Source: Oenanthe sinensis (lineage: Eukaryota; Streptophyta; Magnoliopsida; Apiales; Apiaceae). From it: 64,000 nucleotides of DNA. The stretch lies in the NCBI GenBank assembly GCA_028671895.1, contig CM053800.1:19365886-19429885 (forward strand), written 5' to 3'. The notes beneath the pieces are model-generated. The model was given only the letters and a program-made list of their open reading frames with translations, was not told the origin of the DNA and searched no databases. Shown here one piece after another: positions 11,422 through 23,100 of this stretch. Position numbers and translations under genes: made by a program. Every line of letters starts with the position of its first letter. The first letter of the stretch is position 1.

Positions 11422-13880
11422 AATCTTTGGTACTTGGACAATGGGTGTTCAAGACACATGACTGGAGATAAATCCCTGCTCACAAAGTTTGAGGAGAAAG
11501 CTGGCCCTGGAGTAACTTTTGGAGATGACAACAAAGGGTACACCATGGGATATGGCTTGATTTCAAAAGAGAATGTCATCATTGAACCTGTTGCATTAGT
11601 TGATGGCTTAAGACATAACTCGTTAAGCATAAGTCAACTATGTGACAATTTAAATAAAGTTTGTTTCACAACAGAAGCATGCACAATTTCCAACAAAGTA
11701 GATGGAAGCCTGGTTATGACTGGGAATAGAAAAGGAAATGTGTACATAGCTGACTTCAACTCAACAAGTGCAGATTCGATGACTTGTCTTCTCTCTAAGG
11801 CAAGTACAAATGAAAGTTGGTTGTGGCATAAGAAATTAGCTCACTTGAATTTCAAAGCCATGAATTTGTTGGTCAAGAAAAATCAAGTGAGAGGCTTACC
11901 ACAAATGGAATTTGTCAAGGATGGACTTTGTGATGCTTGTCAAAAAGGAAAACAAAGGAAGGCATCATTCAAGTCAAAATTGGAATCATCAATTGAAAAG
12001 CCACTTGAGTTATTACATATGGATTTGTTTGGTCCTGTAAATATCATGTCTATTGCAAAGAAGAAGTATGCTCTAGTCATTGTGGATGATTTTTCAAGAT
12101 TCTCATGGACTTATTTTTTGCATTCAAAGGATGAAGCTAGTCATCTCATCATCAAGCACATAAGAGAAGTTGAGAAAAACCTTGAATTGGATGTAAAGAA
12201 GATAAGGAGTGACAATGGGACAGAATTTAAAAATTCCACAATGAAAGAGTTCTGTGAATCAAAAGGAATCATACACACATTCTCTGCACCAAGAACACCT
12301 CAACAAAATGGGGTAGTTGAAAGGAAAAATAGGACACTGATTGAAGCAGCTAGAACCATGTTGGAGGATATCAAACTACCAACATATTTCTGGGCTGAGG
12401 CCATAAACACCGCATGTTACATTCAAAACATCTCCTTAGTAAATCAAGCTCAAGGGAAAACCCCTTATCAATTGATTAAGAAAGACAAAAAGACAAAAGT
12501 GGGGTTTCTTCATGTTTTTGGCTGCAAGTGCTATGTGCTAAGAAATCAAGGTGAAAACCTAGGAAAATTTGAAGCCAAGGCTGATAAAGCTAAATTTGTT
12601 GGGTGTGCACTATCAGGCATAGCCTATAGAGTCTACAATCTCAAACTACACATTGTTATGGAATCTGTACATGTAGTATTTGATGATAAAAAGATTCAAG
12701 GCTTGTTTGATGAAGGAAATCATGACATACTGCACTTTGAGAATGAATCAAATGATGTAAATGATGATGAAGAGGCAGAAATTATAAAACCTCAAGTTTT
12801 CAGAAACCCAATATCAGTTGATGTTACTGCATCAATGGATAATTTATCAGTTGACAGAAATCCATCAACCGATAATGCATCAACTAATAACTCCACAACG
12901 GATAATCAACAATCTACATCTAGGGTATCCACTTCAGGTGTAGGGTTTCAGAATCAATCTACAAATTCAGATCACTTTGAGTTCAATACAAATGATCATG
13001 AGGCCTCATCATCAAGGAAAAATTTGCCTCCTCAAAGAAAATGGACAAGAAGCCATCCATTTGAACTAATCATTGGAAATGCAGAAGATGGTGTCAAGAC
13101 TAGAAGTGCTACTCAAAATGAGTGTTTGTATAGCAGTTTTCTATCTCAAGAAGAACCCAAAAGAATTGAAGAGGCTCTCATGGATCCTGATTGGGTTTTG
13201 GCTATGCAAGAAGAACTGAATCAATTTGAAAGAAATAAAGTATGGAAGCTGGTGCCCAGACCAAAAGATAGATCAGTAATTGGTACAAAATGGGTATTCA
13301 GAAACAAAATGGATGAAACTGGTATTATGACTATAAACAAAGCAAGGCTTGTGGCAAAGGGATATTCACAAGAAGAAGGAATTGATTTTGATGAAACATT
13401 TGCACCAGTTGCAAGGTTAGAAGCAATCAGAATCTTTCTAGCTTATGCTGCACATGCTAATTTCAGAGTCTATCAGATGGATGTGAAGAGTGCATTTTTG
13501 AATGGAATATTAGAAGAGGAAGTCTATGTGGAACAACCTCCTGGCTTTGAAGATTCAAATTTCCCTGACTTTGTCTACTATCTACTCAAAGCACTCTATG
13601 GCTTGAAGCAAGCACCAAGGGCCTGGTATGACACTTTATCTCAGTTCCTCATTGAGAATCACTTCACAAGAGGTACTGTTGATAAAACTCTATTCAGTAG
13701 AAATGTTAATGGCTCTATTATTCTTGTACAAATTTATGTGGATGCCATTATTTTTGGCTCAACTAATGAGGGACTTTGCAAAAAGTTTGCCAAATTAATG
13801 CAGAGTAAATATGAAATGAGCATGATGGGAGAGCTTACCTACTTTCTTGGGTTGCAAGTCAAACAAGTTAAGGATGGTAT
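11422..13880 (+). pseudogene. SIRE-A pol, upstream part (PR-INT-RT)
   Basis: Upstream 819 codons of the polyprotein, cut at 13880 by the SIRE-B block and continued at 27338. Protease motif is WYLDNGCSRHMTG, with DSG changed to DNG (AAT 11440-11442). Integrase has its His/Cys finger (HKKLAHLNF ... CDACQKGK, about 11826-11950), Asp of HMDLFGP, Asp of RSDNGTEF (12211-12213) and ERKNRTLIEAARTM. A linker holds further copies of the family A DNA motif (12813-12906). Reverse transcriptase has DVKSAFLNG and YGLKQAPRAWYD, but the YVDD box reads YVDA (GCC 13744-13746). The frame is otherwise open to the junction, so decay is point changes plus the insertion. About 75 codons of RT/RNase H are absent between this part and the next. 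Confidence 0.94.
12813..12906. repeat. Family A motif array in the integrase-RT linker
   Basis: Degenerate copies (TCAGTTGAT, TCAATGGAT, TCAGTTGAC, TCAACCGAT, ACAACGGAT) lie in frame and encode SMDN, SVD, STDN and TTDN in a disordered linker between integrase and reverse transcriptase. Confidence 0.75.
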
Positions 13881-15118
13881 TTTTATTTGTTTTACAACTT
13901 GGCATCTTTATTTTTATTATTTTTATGTTTATTTCTATATAAATATGTGCTGATTATTCTCAAGTCTCTTTTGAGAAGTAGGAAAGATCTATGAGCATTG
14001 ATAATCCAATCGATTCTAAAAGTGAGATCCTAATCATTGGCATCAATCTCTAACCAAGATCTTAGAACCAAACATACAAACACAATCACATCCGTCTCTC
14101 TAACCATTAAACAGAATACCTAATTGTTAAGAATGAGGGAGTCAATGCCTTGATTGCATTTGATAAGGTTGGTATTGTGAGTGATCCAACAGCTCTGTCT
14201 CTAGAAAGGTGATTCATATATATAAACTGAGACAACTGTTAGCTCATCTGTGTTCTCTCAAAAGGATACAGACTTGGAAAAGGCAAAACTGTTACTAGGT
14301 TCATTCTCTCAACAGAGTGAGTCTATTGAATTCGGCCTGTCAGCCAAGGCAACTTGCAAAGAGTTAATTTTATCTGACATTTTTCAAGAAACCGCATATT
14401 TTGTCTTATGTTTTAGGGACCAACACCAAGGGACCAACAATGTAAGGACTTACTTGGGACCAAAAAGGGACCAAGATGGAGCATTTGAAATGTCACAGGA
14501 AGTATGAATTGACAGTAGCAATTATTCTAAACTTCCATATCAAGGAAAGAAGAATGATTTATGATTCTGACTGAATCAACATGCCTTCACAGGCGTCAGG
14601 AGAAAACTTGGATCATTTGCTACATTATAGATCCTTGTCTCCCTCCCCAGATGGAACATATCTGGATTCCTAACGGAATAGATCATCTTAGATGATCAAC
14701 AACTCACTGAATCTATTCCTGAAGCAATTCAGTTTATAAAAATCAAATATTTTAATAGATTCAATTGAGGACGGGGATTTACGAAACCCCATTGCACCAC
14801 CAGTGACCTCTCTTGAAGGGGCTATGGTGATCTTTCTTGCAGGTACAAAAGACTGAGTCATCCGTACTGAGAGAGATATAGTGATGTGAGAAAAGAGTGA
14901 AACACAAGTAAGGAAGAGTGAAAATATATATTCTATGAGTGAAACACTTAGAGAGTATATGAGTGAAACACTTGTGAGGAACACAAAGTAAAGTCACACA
15001 CTAGCACACTTACCGAATCCCTTTCCCAATTCCCTGTTACAGATTTCTAATGTTATTCAACCAAGGTGGAAATTTCTCCAGAAAAGGACTTTTAAATGAA
15101 CAAGAGGATTACTCAACT

Positions 15119-15405
15119 AAGGGGGAGAATTATTAGGAGAATGAGAATTATTAAGAGGATTACTCCAAAGTGTTCAACTAAGGGGGAGTAGATCAAAAGG
15201 GGAGAAGTAAACAAAGACTTGTGCCAGAAGTGCTTTGATTCCAAAGACTAAGAGGTCTACTCAATTGTTGAACAAGAAAAGTTGGATAATTCACGAAAGG
15301 GAAAAATGAATCTACCTTGGGTGAGAAGTAAAAACAGAAGTTGGAAAATTAAAGGAAAAGTGGTAAGAAGAGAACATACATCATCTCTGTCATCCCAAGG
15401 GGGAG
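15119..15405 (+). other. Polypurine-like GGGGGAG tracts upstream of the LTR
   Basis: AAGGGGGAG occurs at about 15119, 15180 and 15397 (again at 24910, 24971 and 25188 in the right copy), before the functional-position tract at 15623-15636. Extra priming sites are possible; this is sequence resemblance only. Confidence 0.6.
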
Positions 15406-15622
15406 TAGTGATGAGTCTGAGAAATGAAGATAATACTACATGTATAATATGTTCAGTGCTAGAGGAACAAACATCTTTCATTTCAGTTACTCAAGGAAAT
15501 CTGGAAATGTATTATATAATCCAGAGAACAATTTATTATTTACAGTTCTTAAATGTCACATTATTTTCTTAGTTGTTAGTTGAGTTATCCTCTAGGAATT
15601 TGTATGTTAAATGCTTAACAAC

Positions 15623-15636
15623 AAATAGGGGGAGAT
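15623..15636 (+). promoter_or_regulatory. SIRE-B polypurine tract, left copy
   Basis: AAATAGGGGGAGAT sits directly before the LTR start TGAAAGGC. The same sequence precedes the right LTR at 25414-25427, and the SIRE-A tract is almost identical. Confidence 0.9.
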
Positions 15637-15988
15637 TGAAAGGCATATGTCTAGGCCTATTTGTAATAAGTAGATGACAACTCAACTCAAGTAAGAAAAT
15701 AAAGTAAGTAATAAATACTGAGGAAGGAATCAAGATGAAGACAGTCAACTAGACACAAAGAATCCTAATATCAGAAGTGTTCTAATGAAGCTGCTACTCT
15801 ACACCGGAAGAAGTTCATTAATATGTTCAAGCGTCGGCGAAAAATAAAAGAGTAGTATTTCAGAAGAGTTCAGAAGATACAGAAGATTCCAAGTGCCTAC
15901 TACAAAGAGATTCCAAGAAAAGAAATAGTGAAGACAAAGCTAGAAGCCAAGACAAGACACATAGAATCGACATTGTAGTTAGTCATCC

Positions 15989-16007
15989 GTGAACCAGACC
16001 AGTGCAC
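15989..16007 (+). promoter_or_regulatory. Conserved SIRE LTR block
   Basis: GTGAACCAGACCAGTGCAC recurs in the right SIRE-B LTR (25800-25818), in SIRE-D (56478-56497, one extra T) and in SIRE-C (54430-54448, minus), although these LTRs are otherwise poorly alike. A conserved transcription-factor or RNA element is inferred. Confidence 0.6.
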
Positions 16008-16740
16008 AGGGTGTTAACAATGTCAGTGAAGATTCGTCATCAAATAGTTCAAGTGGTTAAAAAGGTTATTGTTGAAGAACAGAAGAGTGTTATCTACATC
16101 AACAATAGTCAAGCCTTTAATTTAATTCTCTATTAATTAATTAAATTAATTAGTAAATTAATTCACTCAGAATTAATTTATTTCTTAAATTAATTAAAGG
16201 ATTAATTAATTTAGAATTATTTTAGAATGACAGAAGAAAGAAGCTGGAAGCTCAAAGGGATACAGAAACAGCTAAACAGGCCTGACAGTACTGACTTTAA
16301 GACAAGACGGAAAAAGTATTGACACAGAAGAAATGCAGAGTCATGTATTCTTAAAAGTGGAACCCCGGTTGGAATTGATTTATCATTTCCAAGTCAAAAG
16401 GAGTCCGGTTCCAGACATTAAGAAGACCGCAGCTTAGAGCGTAAGGATTTATTTAATTAATAAATATTTTATTTATTTAGTAAATTATATTTATAAATAT
16501 CTAAATAATATTAGATATTTATTTTTATAATTTATGAATTAAATTTATTATTTATTAATCAAAGATTATAAGCTGTACGGGTCGAAAAGCATTTCTACGG
16601 AGCTGAAACACTAAAAGACGAAATAGGCCCCTTTTCATTTGAAATTGAATTCGGCAGGTGATATATTTCAAAGCAACCAATGGAAGCTTGCCACTTGTCC
16701 AAACAAGGAGAAAAGAAATGAAACAGGCAGTGAATTCATA

Positions 16741-17132
16741 TGTCATACCGATCAATTCAAATAAGTCATACCGAGAGAATTCAAAGCTGTTGAGCAAATG
16801 TCATACCGGAGCTTATTCCAAAAGTCATACCGATTTTATTTAATTAAAAAGTCATACCGATTTTTTTAATTAATTAAAAAAGGTCATACCGAGCTTCTGC
16901 CGACCTAAAGTCATACCAGAATAAGTCATACCGAATTTTCTGTGTTCAAAAGGTCATGCTGGACTTATTTTTTATTTAATTAAAAAGTCATACCGATTTT
17001 TTAATTAATAAAATAAGTCATACCGAGAGAAATAAGTCTTGCCCAGTTTTTAAATGTCATACAAGTGTTAAATAAGTCATACAAGACTTATTTTCTTGAA
17101 ATTAAGTCATACTGAAAAAGGTCATAGCAGCC
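16741..17132 (+). repeat. Family B motif array (AAGTCATACCGA), left LTR
   Basis: About 16 direct copies of a 10- to 12-mer, consensus AAGTCATACCGA with variants (GTCATACCAG, GTCATACAAG, GTCATGCTGG), at irregular 20-35 base spacing, all in one orientation, separated by TTTAATTAAAA spacers. Identical array at 26565-26956. It lies just upstream of the TATA box. Confidence 0.93.
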
Positions 17133-17143
17133 TTTTTCAATCT

Positions 17144-17153
17144 CTATAAATAT
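17144..17153 (+). promoter_or_regulatory. SIRE-B TATA box, left LTR
   Basis: CTATAAATAT immediately after the motif array; the right LTR copy is at 26968-26977. It is the only strong TATA element near the expected U3/R boundary. Confidence 0.65.
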
Positions 17154-17515
17154 GAGATGAGTGCTTCACTTTTCAGTTGTTCAACTTATCAAGAGTTAGA
17201 AAAATCAGATCAAATTCAGTAATTTATCTGCATTGTAATATTCACAGATTTCTGTGCTGAGTTTGAATATAATTGATTAAACACGAACACTTCATGTCGA
17301 ATTCGTTCTAGACTTTTTATCAATTATATAACAGTTTTTTAAATATTAATTTTGTAATACTAATCAAGTTAAAATAATATCTTTCACTTGAACAGTATTT
17401 CATTCCAATTAATATTTCGCGAGTAATTAAAATAATATTTTTAATTCAAATTATTCCGCGATAATTTTCAGATATTGTATTCAACCCCCCTTCTACAATA
17501 TCAGGGACCAACAAT

Positions 17516-17527
17516 TGGCATCAGAGC
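17516..17527 (+). promoter_or_regulatory. SIRE-B primer-binding site
   Basis: TGGCATCAGAGC, one base off the perfect initiator-Met complement (C for T), begins three bases after the left LTR. A 200-base AT-rich leader separates it from the gag ATG. Confidence 0.9.
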
Positions 17528-17721
17528 TGGTTGATATTTTTTCATATCAGATCCAAATCAAATTCCGCGAACTTATACAGATCTCAAAAATTATTTTAAA
17601 TTCGAAATAATTTTTTATTCGAAATAATTTTTTTTCTGAAAAATTATTTTTGATCAAAAATTATTTTAAGTCAAAAATTAAAATATTTTTTGAAACAATT
17701 AATTTTTAATCTTATTTAAAG

Positions 17722-20160
17722 ATGAGTACTCAAAGAGTTAGTAGCATTAAAATTCCACAATTTGATAAAGACAATTATAATCTGTGGAAGAGAAAGATGA
17801 CCTTATTTCTTCGAGCTGCAAATCCTAAGTACAAGGATATTTTAAAAACTGGTGTTGCTGTTCCAATAAATATCTTTCCTGAGCATATGGAAGATGGTGT
17901 ACTCATTCCGCACAGACAATTTGAAAAAGATATTTCTGAGTATACTGAGACAGAAAAGGAACTGGATACATTGGACACCAGTCTGCAGTTAATTTTAGTG
18001 GAATCTCTTGATCCCGGAATGTACAATCATGTTGTTAATTGTAAAAATGCTAAACACATCTGGGAAACGATAGAGATACTAAATGAAGGAACAGAAGAAG
18101 TAAGGGAGAACAGATTGGAAATCTTAACGTCTCAATATGAGCATTTTAGATCAAATCCTGGAGAAGGTATCTCTGAAGTTTTTGAGAGATACAACAAGCT
18201 GATAAATGATCTAAATCTCAATGGCAAACAATATACGAAGAAGGAGATCAATAGGAAGTTTTTGCTGACAATGCCAGTACACCTAGAGCATAGGATAACA
18301 GCCATCAGAGAGTCAAGGGACATGAATGAAATTTCACTGGAAAGACTTTATGGCATACTGAAGACCTATGAGCTAGAGCAGATTCAACAGAACGAAATAT
18401 ATGGTACATGCATGGTGGTCAGCAAGTCTACAGCTCTTGTAGCAGAAGAACCAGAGTACAGAAAAGCTAAGACTGAATCTTCTTCAGTCAACCTCATTGA
18501 TCAGGGTATTGTTGCAGAAGTTGGTGCAACTCTAGTGAATTCAACTTATAGTGAATTCTACTCAATGGAAGAACTCGATCAACTTGAGGATGAATCTCTG
18601 GCTCTGATTGCTAGAAAATTTGGAAATACAAGATTCAGGAGGAACCCTAGTTTCAAATTCAAGCCTATGGCAAACAGATTTCAGACAGGTGGTTCTTCTA
18701 GCTCATCCAACACAAAAGGTGGATACAAGACAGGGATGGTAGACAGAAGCAAGATCCGTTGCTTCAACTGCAATGAAATAGGACACTTTGCTACTGATTG
18801 TAGAAAGCCCAAGCAGGAAAGAAAGAAGGATTCATATGACGAGCTCAAACAGAAATATGACGCTCTACTGAAGAAGCATCAGGGAAAATCATACTTAGCA
18901 GCAGGAAAAAACTGGGATGATTCCGACAATGATGAAGAAGATCAAATGGGAAATCTTGCTCTAATGGCCTCTTCTTCTGAAGGATCACAATCTCCACCTC
19001 GACAAGGAGTTGAGGTAAACCCTAGCTGTCCTAAGATGTTTAAATTGATAGGTGAGAATTTAACTGATGCTAGAGATCGAATAAAAGTTTTAATTCTGGA
19101 AAACAAAGTTTTATCAGAAGAGAATTATGAATTGAAAAAGCTGAAACTTATTAATGTTAAATTAACCGAAGATGTTGCATTTCAAGTTAATAGAGTCAAC
19201 TGCTATGTTGAAATTGAAGCTTTTTTGAAAGATAAAATTGAAAAAGAAAAGGTCAGGTGTCAAGCCTATAGAACTGCTTCATTTGTTATGAAAGATCTAG
19301 TTGACCAACAAGAGATCAATCGGAAAGTTGGAATAGGTTTTGAATATAATGAATCAGTAGGAAAGCTTAGTAACATCACCCCTTTTAAAAAGACTGCTAT
19401 AGAGAGGGGTATTCCACATGTTATTAAGGACACTAAGAAACCTCTTTTCATAACTCCTATTGCAGAACCAGTTCTTGATAGTTGTGTAATAGTGGATTAT
19501 GAAATTAAATGTGAAGACCTTAAAGAGAAAAAGAAAGAACAGGAGGAACCTGTTAGGGACATAAAAGGAATAAATGTCCAGAAAGCTAAATATGTACCTA
19601 AAAGACCAATAGAAAATGTGAACTCTGCTAGTTCATCCACTCCTGGTTTAGGTGCTAAGAACTTAAAGAATGATTTGAACAGACCTAACAATAAGTTTGT
19701 TAGAAGTAGGGATAGTAACAACAGATGCCATTCTACTGAAAACTTTAAATCTGCTGAAAAAGTTAAAGTAGAAATTGTTAAAACTCCTACTGATGTGAAT
19801 AACATGCCTGCTATTGATGTATGCCATAAACCTTGTGGTATGTTAAATTGTATGTTATGTGCTTTTAATGCTATGACTGCTTATTTCAAACGCATGACTG
19901 TTAATAAAAAGAACATGACACCTAGACAATACATCAATAATAAATTTGCTAAATCCAAGACTGCTATTCCTTCACCTGTCAAGAAGGAAAAATATATTCC
20001 TAAGTCTAAACAAAAAGTTGTTAAGACTGTTTATAGGAAAGTAAGTACAGTCAAGGAGGATGCAGTTGTTGTTCAAAAAGGATCTGTTGTCAAAGCTGAC
20101 AAAGGTCAATTCTTTAAGTATGCCGGGCCCAATCAATTTTGGGCTCCGAAGACGAATTAA
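17722..20160 (+). CDS. SIRE-B gag, intact
   Basis: Gag precursor of 812 residues with no internal stop; start ATG follows a 200-base leader. Residues 1-230 are the capsid domain (IPQFDKDNYNLWKRKM; LYGILKTYELEQIQ). A CCHC zinc knuckle CFNCNEIGHFATDC lies at about residues 347-360, followed by an acidic stretch, a coiled coil (about 430-520), basic linkers and a second conserved cysteine patch CHKPCGMLNCMLC (about 700-715), also seen as HQPCCKVGCMPC in SIRE-C. It ends FWAPKTN-TAA. The TAA is in the same frame as pol, separated from it by 12 bases including a second in-frame TGA (20167-20169). Gag forms the particle and binds element RNA. Best preserved gag in the window. Confidence 0.95.
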   Translation: MSTQRVSSIKIPQFDKDNYNLWKRKMTLFLRAANPKYKDILKTGVAVPINIFPEHMEDGVLIPHRQFEKDISEYTETEKELDTLDTSLQLILVESLDPGMYNHVVNCKNAKHIWETIEILNEGTEEVRENRLEILTSQYEHFRSNPGEGISEVFERYNKLINDLNLNGKQYTKKEINRKFLLTMPVHLEHRITAIRESRDMNEISLERLYGILKTYELEQIQQNEIYGTCMVVSKSTALVAEEPEYRKAKTESSSVNLIDQGIVAEVGATLVNSTYSEFYSMEELDQLEDESLALIARKFGNTRFRRNPSFKFKPMANRFQTGGSSSSSNTKGGYKTGMVDRSKIRCFNCNEIGHFATDCRKPKQERKKDSYDELKQKYDALLKKHQGKSYLAAGKNWDDSDNDEEDQMGNLALMASSSEGSQSPPRQGVEVNPSCPKMFKLIGENLTDARDRIKVLILENKVLSEENYELKKLKLINVKLTEDVAFQVNRVNCYVEIEAFLKDKIEKEKVRCQAYRTASFVMKDLVDQQEINRKVGIGFEYNESVGKLSNITPFKKTAIERGIPHVIKDTKKPLFITPIAEPVLDSCVIVDYEIKCEDLKEKKKEQEEPVRDIKGINVQKAKYVPKRPIENVNSASSSTPGLGAKNLKNDLNRPNNKFVRSRDSNNRCHSTENFKSAEKVKVEIVKTPTDVNNMPAIDVCHKPCGMLNCMLCAFNAMTAYFKRMTVNKKNMTPRQYINNKFAKSKTAIPSPVKKEKYIPKSKQKVVKTVYRKVSTVKEDAVVVQKGSVVKADKGQFFKYAGPNQFWAPKTN

Positions 20161-20166
20161 TCCGTT

Positions 20167-20180
20167 TGATATGTGCAGGG
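20167..20180 (+). promoter_or_regulatory. SIRE-B gag-pol junction
   Basis: TGATATGTGCAGGG follows the gag TAA. Two in-frame stops (20158-20160 and 20167-20169) lie between gag and pol; TGTGCAG|GG looks like a 3' splice site and matches SIRE-A. Read-through of both stops or splicing past them would be needed to make Pol. Confidence 0.4.
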
Positions 20181-23100
20181 AGTTAAACAGGAAAACAGGG
20201 TTGTATGGATCCTAGACAGCGGATCGTCAAGGCATATGACCGGAGATAGAGCCCTGCTATCAGACGTGGTTGAAAGAGCTGGCCCAATCGTCACCTTTGG
20301 AGATAACAGCAAAGGAATGACTACGGGATATGGCAAGTTAAATACTGGAAATGTTATCATTGAAAACGTCTCTTTGGTGGAAGGACTTAAGCACAATCTA
20401 CTCAGCGTCAGTCAATTCTGTGATAGAGGTTACAAAGTAAACTTTATCAAGGAGAAGTGCTTAATAGCTCATTCTAAAGAAGACAGACTAGCCTTGCGTG
20501 GAGTAAGGAAAGGAAACTTGTACGTAGCTGATTTCAACTCGGGAACTGAAGCTGAAGCAAACTGTTTTTATTCAAAAGCTTCAACAGAAGAAAGTTGGCT
20601 CTGGCACAAGAAGCTCTCACACCTGAATTTCAAAACAATGAACTCTTTAGTCAAGAGGGATTTGGTGAGAGGACTGCCTCCGATGGAATTTACACAAGAA
20701 GGATTGTGTGAGGCATGTCAGAAAGGGAAGTCAAAAAGAGTAACTCACAAAGGCACAGACACTACAAATATTACTGAACCACTGCAGCTGCTTCATATGG
20801 ATTTATTTGGTCCAGTCAATATCATGTCTATGTCAAGGAAGAAATATGCCTTAGTGATTGTAGATGACTTCACAAAGTACACGTGGGTTTTATTCTTGAA
20901 CTCTAAGGATGAAACTCCACAGTTGGTGATTGATCATGTAAAGTTGATTGAGTTAGATTCAAAGCTACATGTCCGGGCAATCAGATCAAATAATGGAACA
21001 GAATTCAAGAATAAAATTCTGAATAGCTTCTGCTCAGACAAAGGGATAACAAGACAATTCTCAGCGCCAAGAACTCCGCAACAGAATGGAGTAGTAGAAA
21101 GGAAGAATCGAACCTTGATTGAAGCTGCAAGAACAATGTTAAGTGAATCAAGGTTTCCTATCTACTTCTGGGCTGAAGCAGTAAACACAGCTTGTTATAC
21201 CCAGAATCGAACTTTAATCAACAAGGATCATATGAAGACACCCTACGAATTAATGGCTGGCAAGAAACCAACTCTCAAGTACTTTCATGTATTTGGAGCC
21301 AAATGTTTTGTGCTAAAAGATGGAGATGAACATCGTGGCAAATTTGAGGCCAAGGCACATGAAGCAATTTTCGTCGGCTACTCTAAAAGAGCATATAGGG
21401 TGTACATAATTGATCAGCACCAAGTAAAAGAAAGTGTCAACGTATCATTTGACGACACTAAACTCCCAAGCATCCAAAATGAAGATCCTTCTGAGTCATT
21501 AAAATTTGACAATTATCCAGACTCAGATTCGGATAATGAAGAAGAGCCTGAGGTTGCAGCAGGAAATGATGATGACAACAATGATGGTAATGATCCAGGT
21601 AATAGTGGTGGAAACAATGGAAACACTAGAGATACTACTAATACCAGTGGTGGATCAACAAGTCATCCAGGCAGCAACTCAGGGGGAGATAAAGGATCAA
21701 CTAGCACAACACAACATCACAATGAATATAGAGGCGAATCATCAAGATCAAACCTACCAAAGGAAAGGAAATGGAGCAAAGATCATCCCTTTGAATTGAT
21801 CATAGGTGATCCAGATGTTGGTGTTAGAACCAGAAGTGCAACTTCAAATGAATGTTTATTTTCAGTTTTTCTATCTCAAGAAGAACCAAAGAAAATTGAA
21901 GATGCTCTAACTGATCCAGATTGGGTTCTTGCCATGCAAGAAGAACTCAATCAGTTCGAAAGGCAAGAAGTATGGACACTGGTACCCAGGCCTAAAGATA
22001 GATCTGTTATTGGCACGAAATGGGTATACAGGAATAAGTTAGACGGTGATGGTATTGTTACAAGGAACAAGGCCAGACTGGTTGCAAAGGGTTACTCCCA
22101 GGAAGAGGGAATTGATTATGATGAGACCTACGCACCAGTTGCAAGACTTGAAGCCATCAGGATATTTCTGGCATTCGCAGCACATTCCAATTTTAAAGTC
22201 TATCAAATGGATGTGAAGAGTGCATTTCTGAATGGAAAGTTAGAAGAGGAAGTATATGTGGAACAGCCTCCTGGCTATGAAAATCCAGAGTTTGCTGATT
22301 TTGTATATTTCTTATTCAAAGCCCTCTATGGACTCAAGCAAGCACCGAGGACATGGTATGACACTCTCTCTCAGTTTTTACATGAAAACGGTTTTACTAG
22401 AGGTGTCATAGATAAAACTCTCTTTTACAAATTACATGATAGAGATATGATATTTGTCCAAGTTTATGTTGACGATATTATATTTGGTTCTACTAATGAA
22501 AACTTGTGCAAGAGATTTGCTAAGTTAATGCAGAGTAGGTATGAAATGAGCATGATGGGTGAGCTTTCATTCTTCCTTGGATTGCAAGTGAAGCAAAAGG
22601 AAGATGGGATTTTTATTTGCCAATCAAAGTACGTAAGGGATCTTCTAAGGAAATACAATCTAGAAGATTCTACACCGGCAAAAACCCCTATGCCAACAGC
22701 CACCAAGCTTGACAAAGATGAAACTGGTAAGAAAGTTGACATCACAAGCTATAGAGGTATGATAGGTTCATTATTATATCTAACTGCTAGTAGACCCGAT
22801 ATAATGTTTGCAACATGCTTATGTGCAAGGTTTCAATCTAATCCTAGAGAATCTCATCTTATAGCTGTTAAAAGAATTTTTAGATATCTGAAGGGTACAC
22901 CGAATCTTGGAATTTGGTACCCTAAAGGTACAGGTTTTGAACTAATAGGCTATACAGATTCAGATTATGCAAGATGCAGGATGGACAGGAAAAGTACATC
23001 TGGAAGTTGTCAGTTTCTAGGACAACGGTTGATTTCCTGGTACAGCAAGAAACAACACTCAGTATCTACCTCGACAGCCGAAGCAGAATATATTGCGGCA

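Larger units (their letters stand above)
13881..15636 (+). repeat. SIRE-B 3' internal segment, left copy
   Basis: Duplicate of 23672-25427, which in the intact order lies between pol and the 3' LTR. It starts in the 9-base TTTTATTTG shared with the host RT codons (GIFIC). It carries a GGGACCAA-repeat patch (about 14417-14475), four GGGGGAG tracts near its end, and small frames (85 codons at 14250-14507, 96 codons at 15282-15572) present in both copies but matching no domain I know. No env-like ORF2 is recognisable. Confidence 0.88.
15637..17513 (+). repeat. SIRE-B LTR, left (functional 5' LTR)
   Basis: 1,877 bases, TGAAAGGCATATGTC to GGGACCAACA. It differs from the right LTR by a few substitutions and two small insertions near 15970 and 16150, so it is very young. 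It contains an AT-rich TTAATTAATTAA zone (about 16125-16215), the CATACCGA array and a TATA box, and ends with the ATTCAACCCCCCTTCT block typical of these LTRs. Confidence 0.95.

Noticed and set aside
13434..13953. SIRE-A pol frame continuing to 13953
   Set aside because: Codons after 13880 come from the SIRE-B segment and do not match reverse transcriptase; the frame end is accidental.
16741..17132. Regular short repeats that could suggest a CRISPR-like array
   Set aside because: Repeats are 10-12 bases, degenerate, irregularly spaced and inside a eukaryotic LTR; no cas genes.
13881..17513. The 3.6 kb duplication as an assembly error
   Set aside because: The two copies differ by several substitutions and two indels, and the missing host codons fit a real deletion; reads would settle it.
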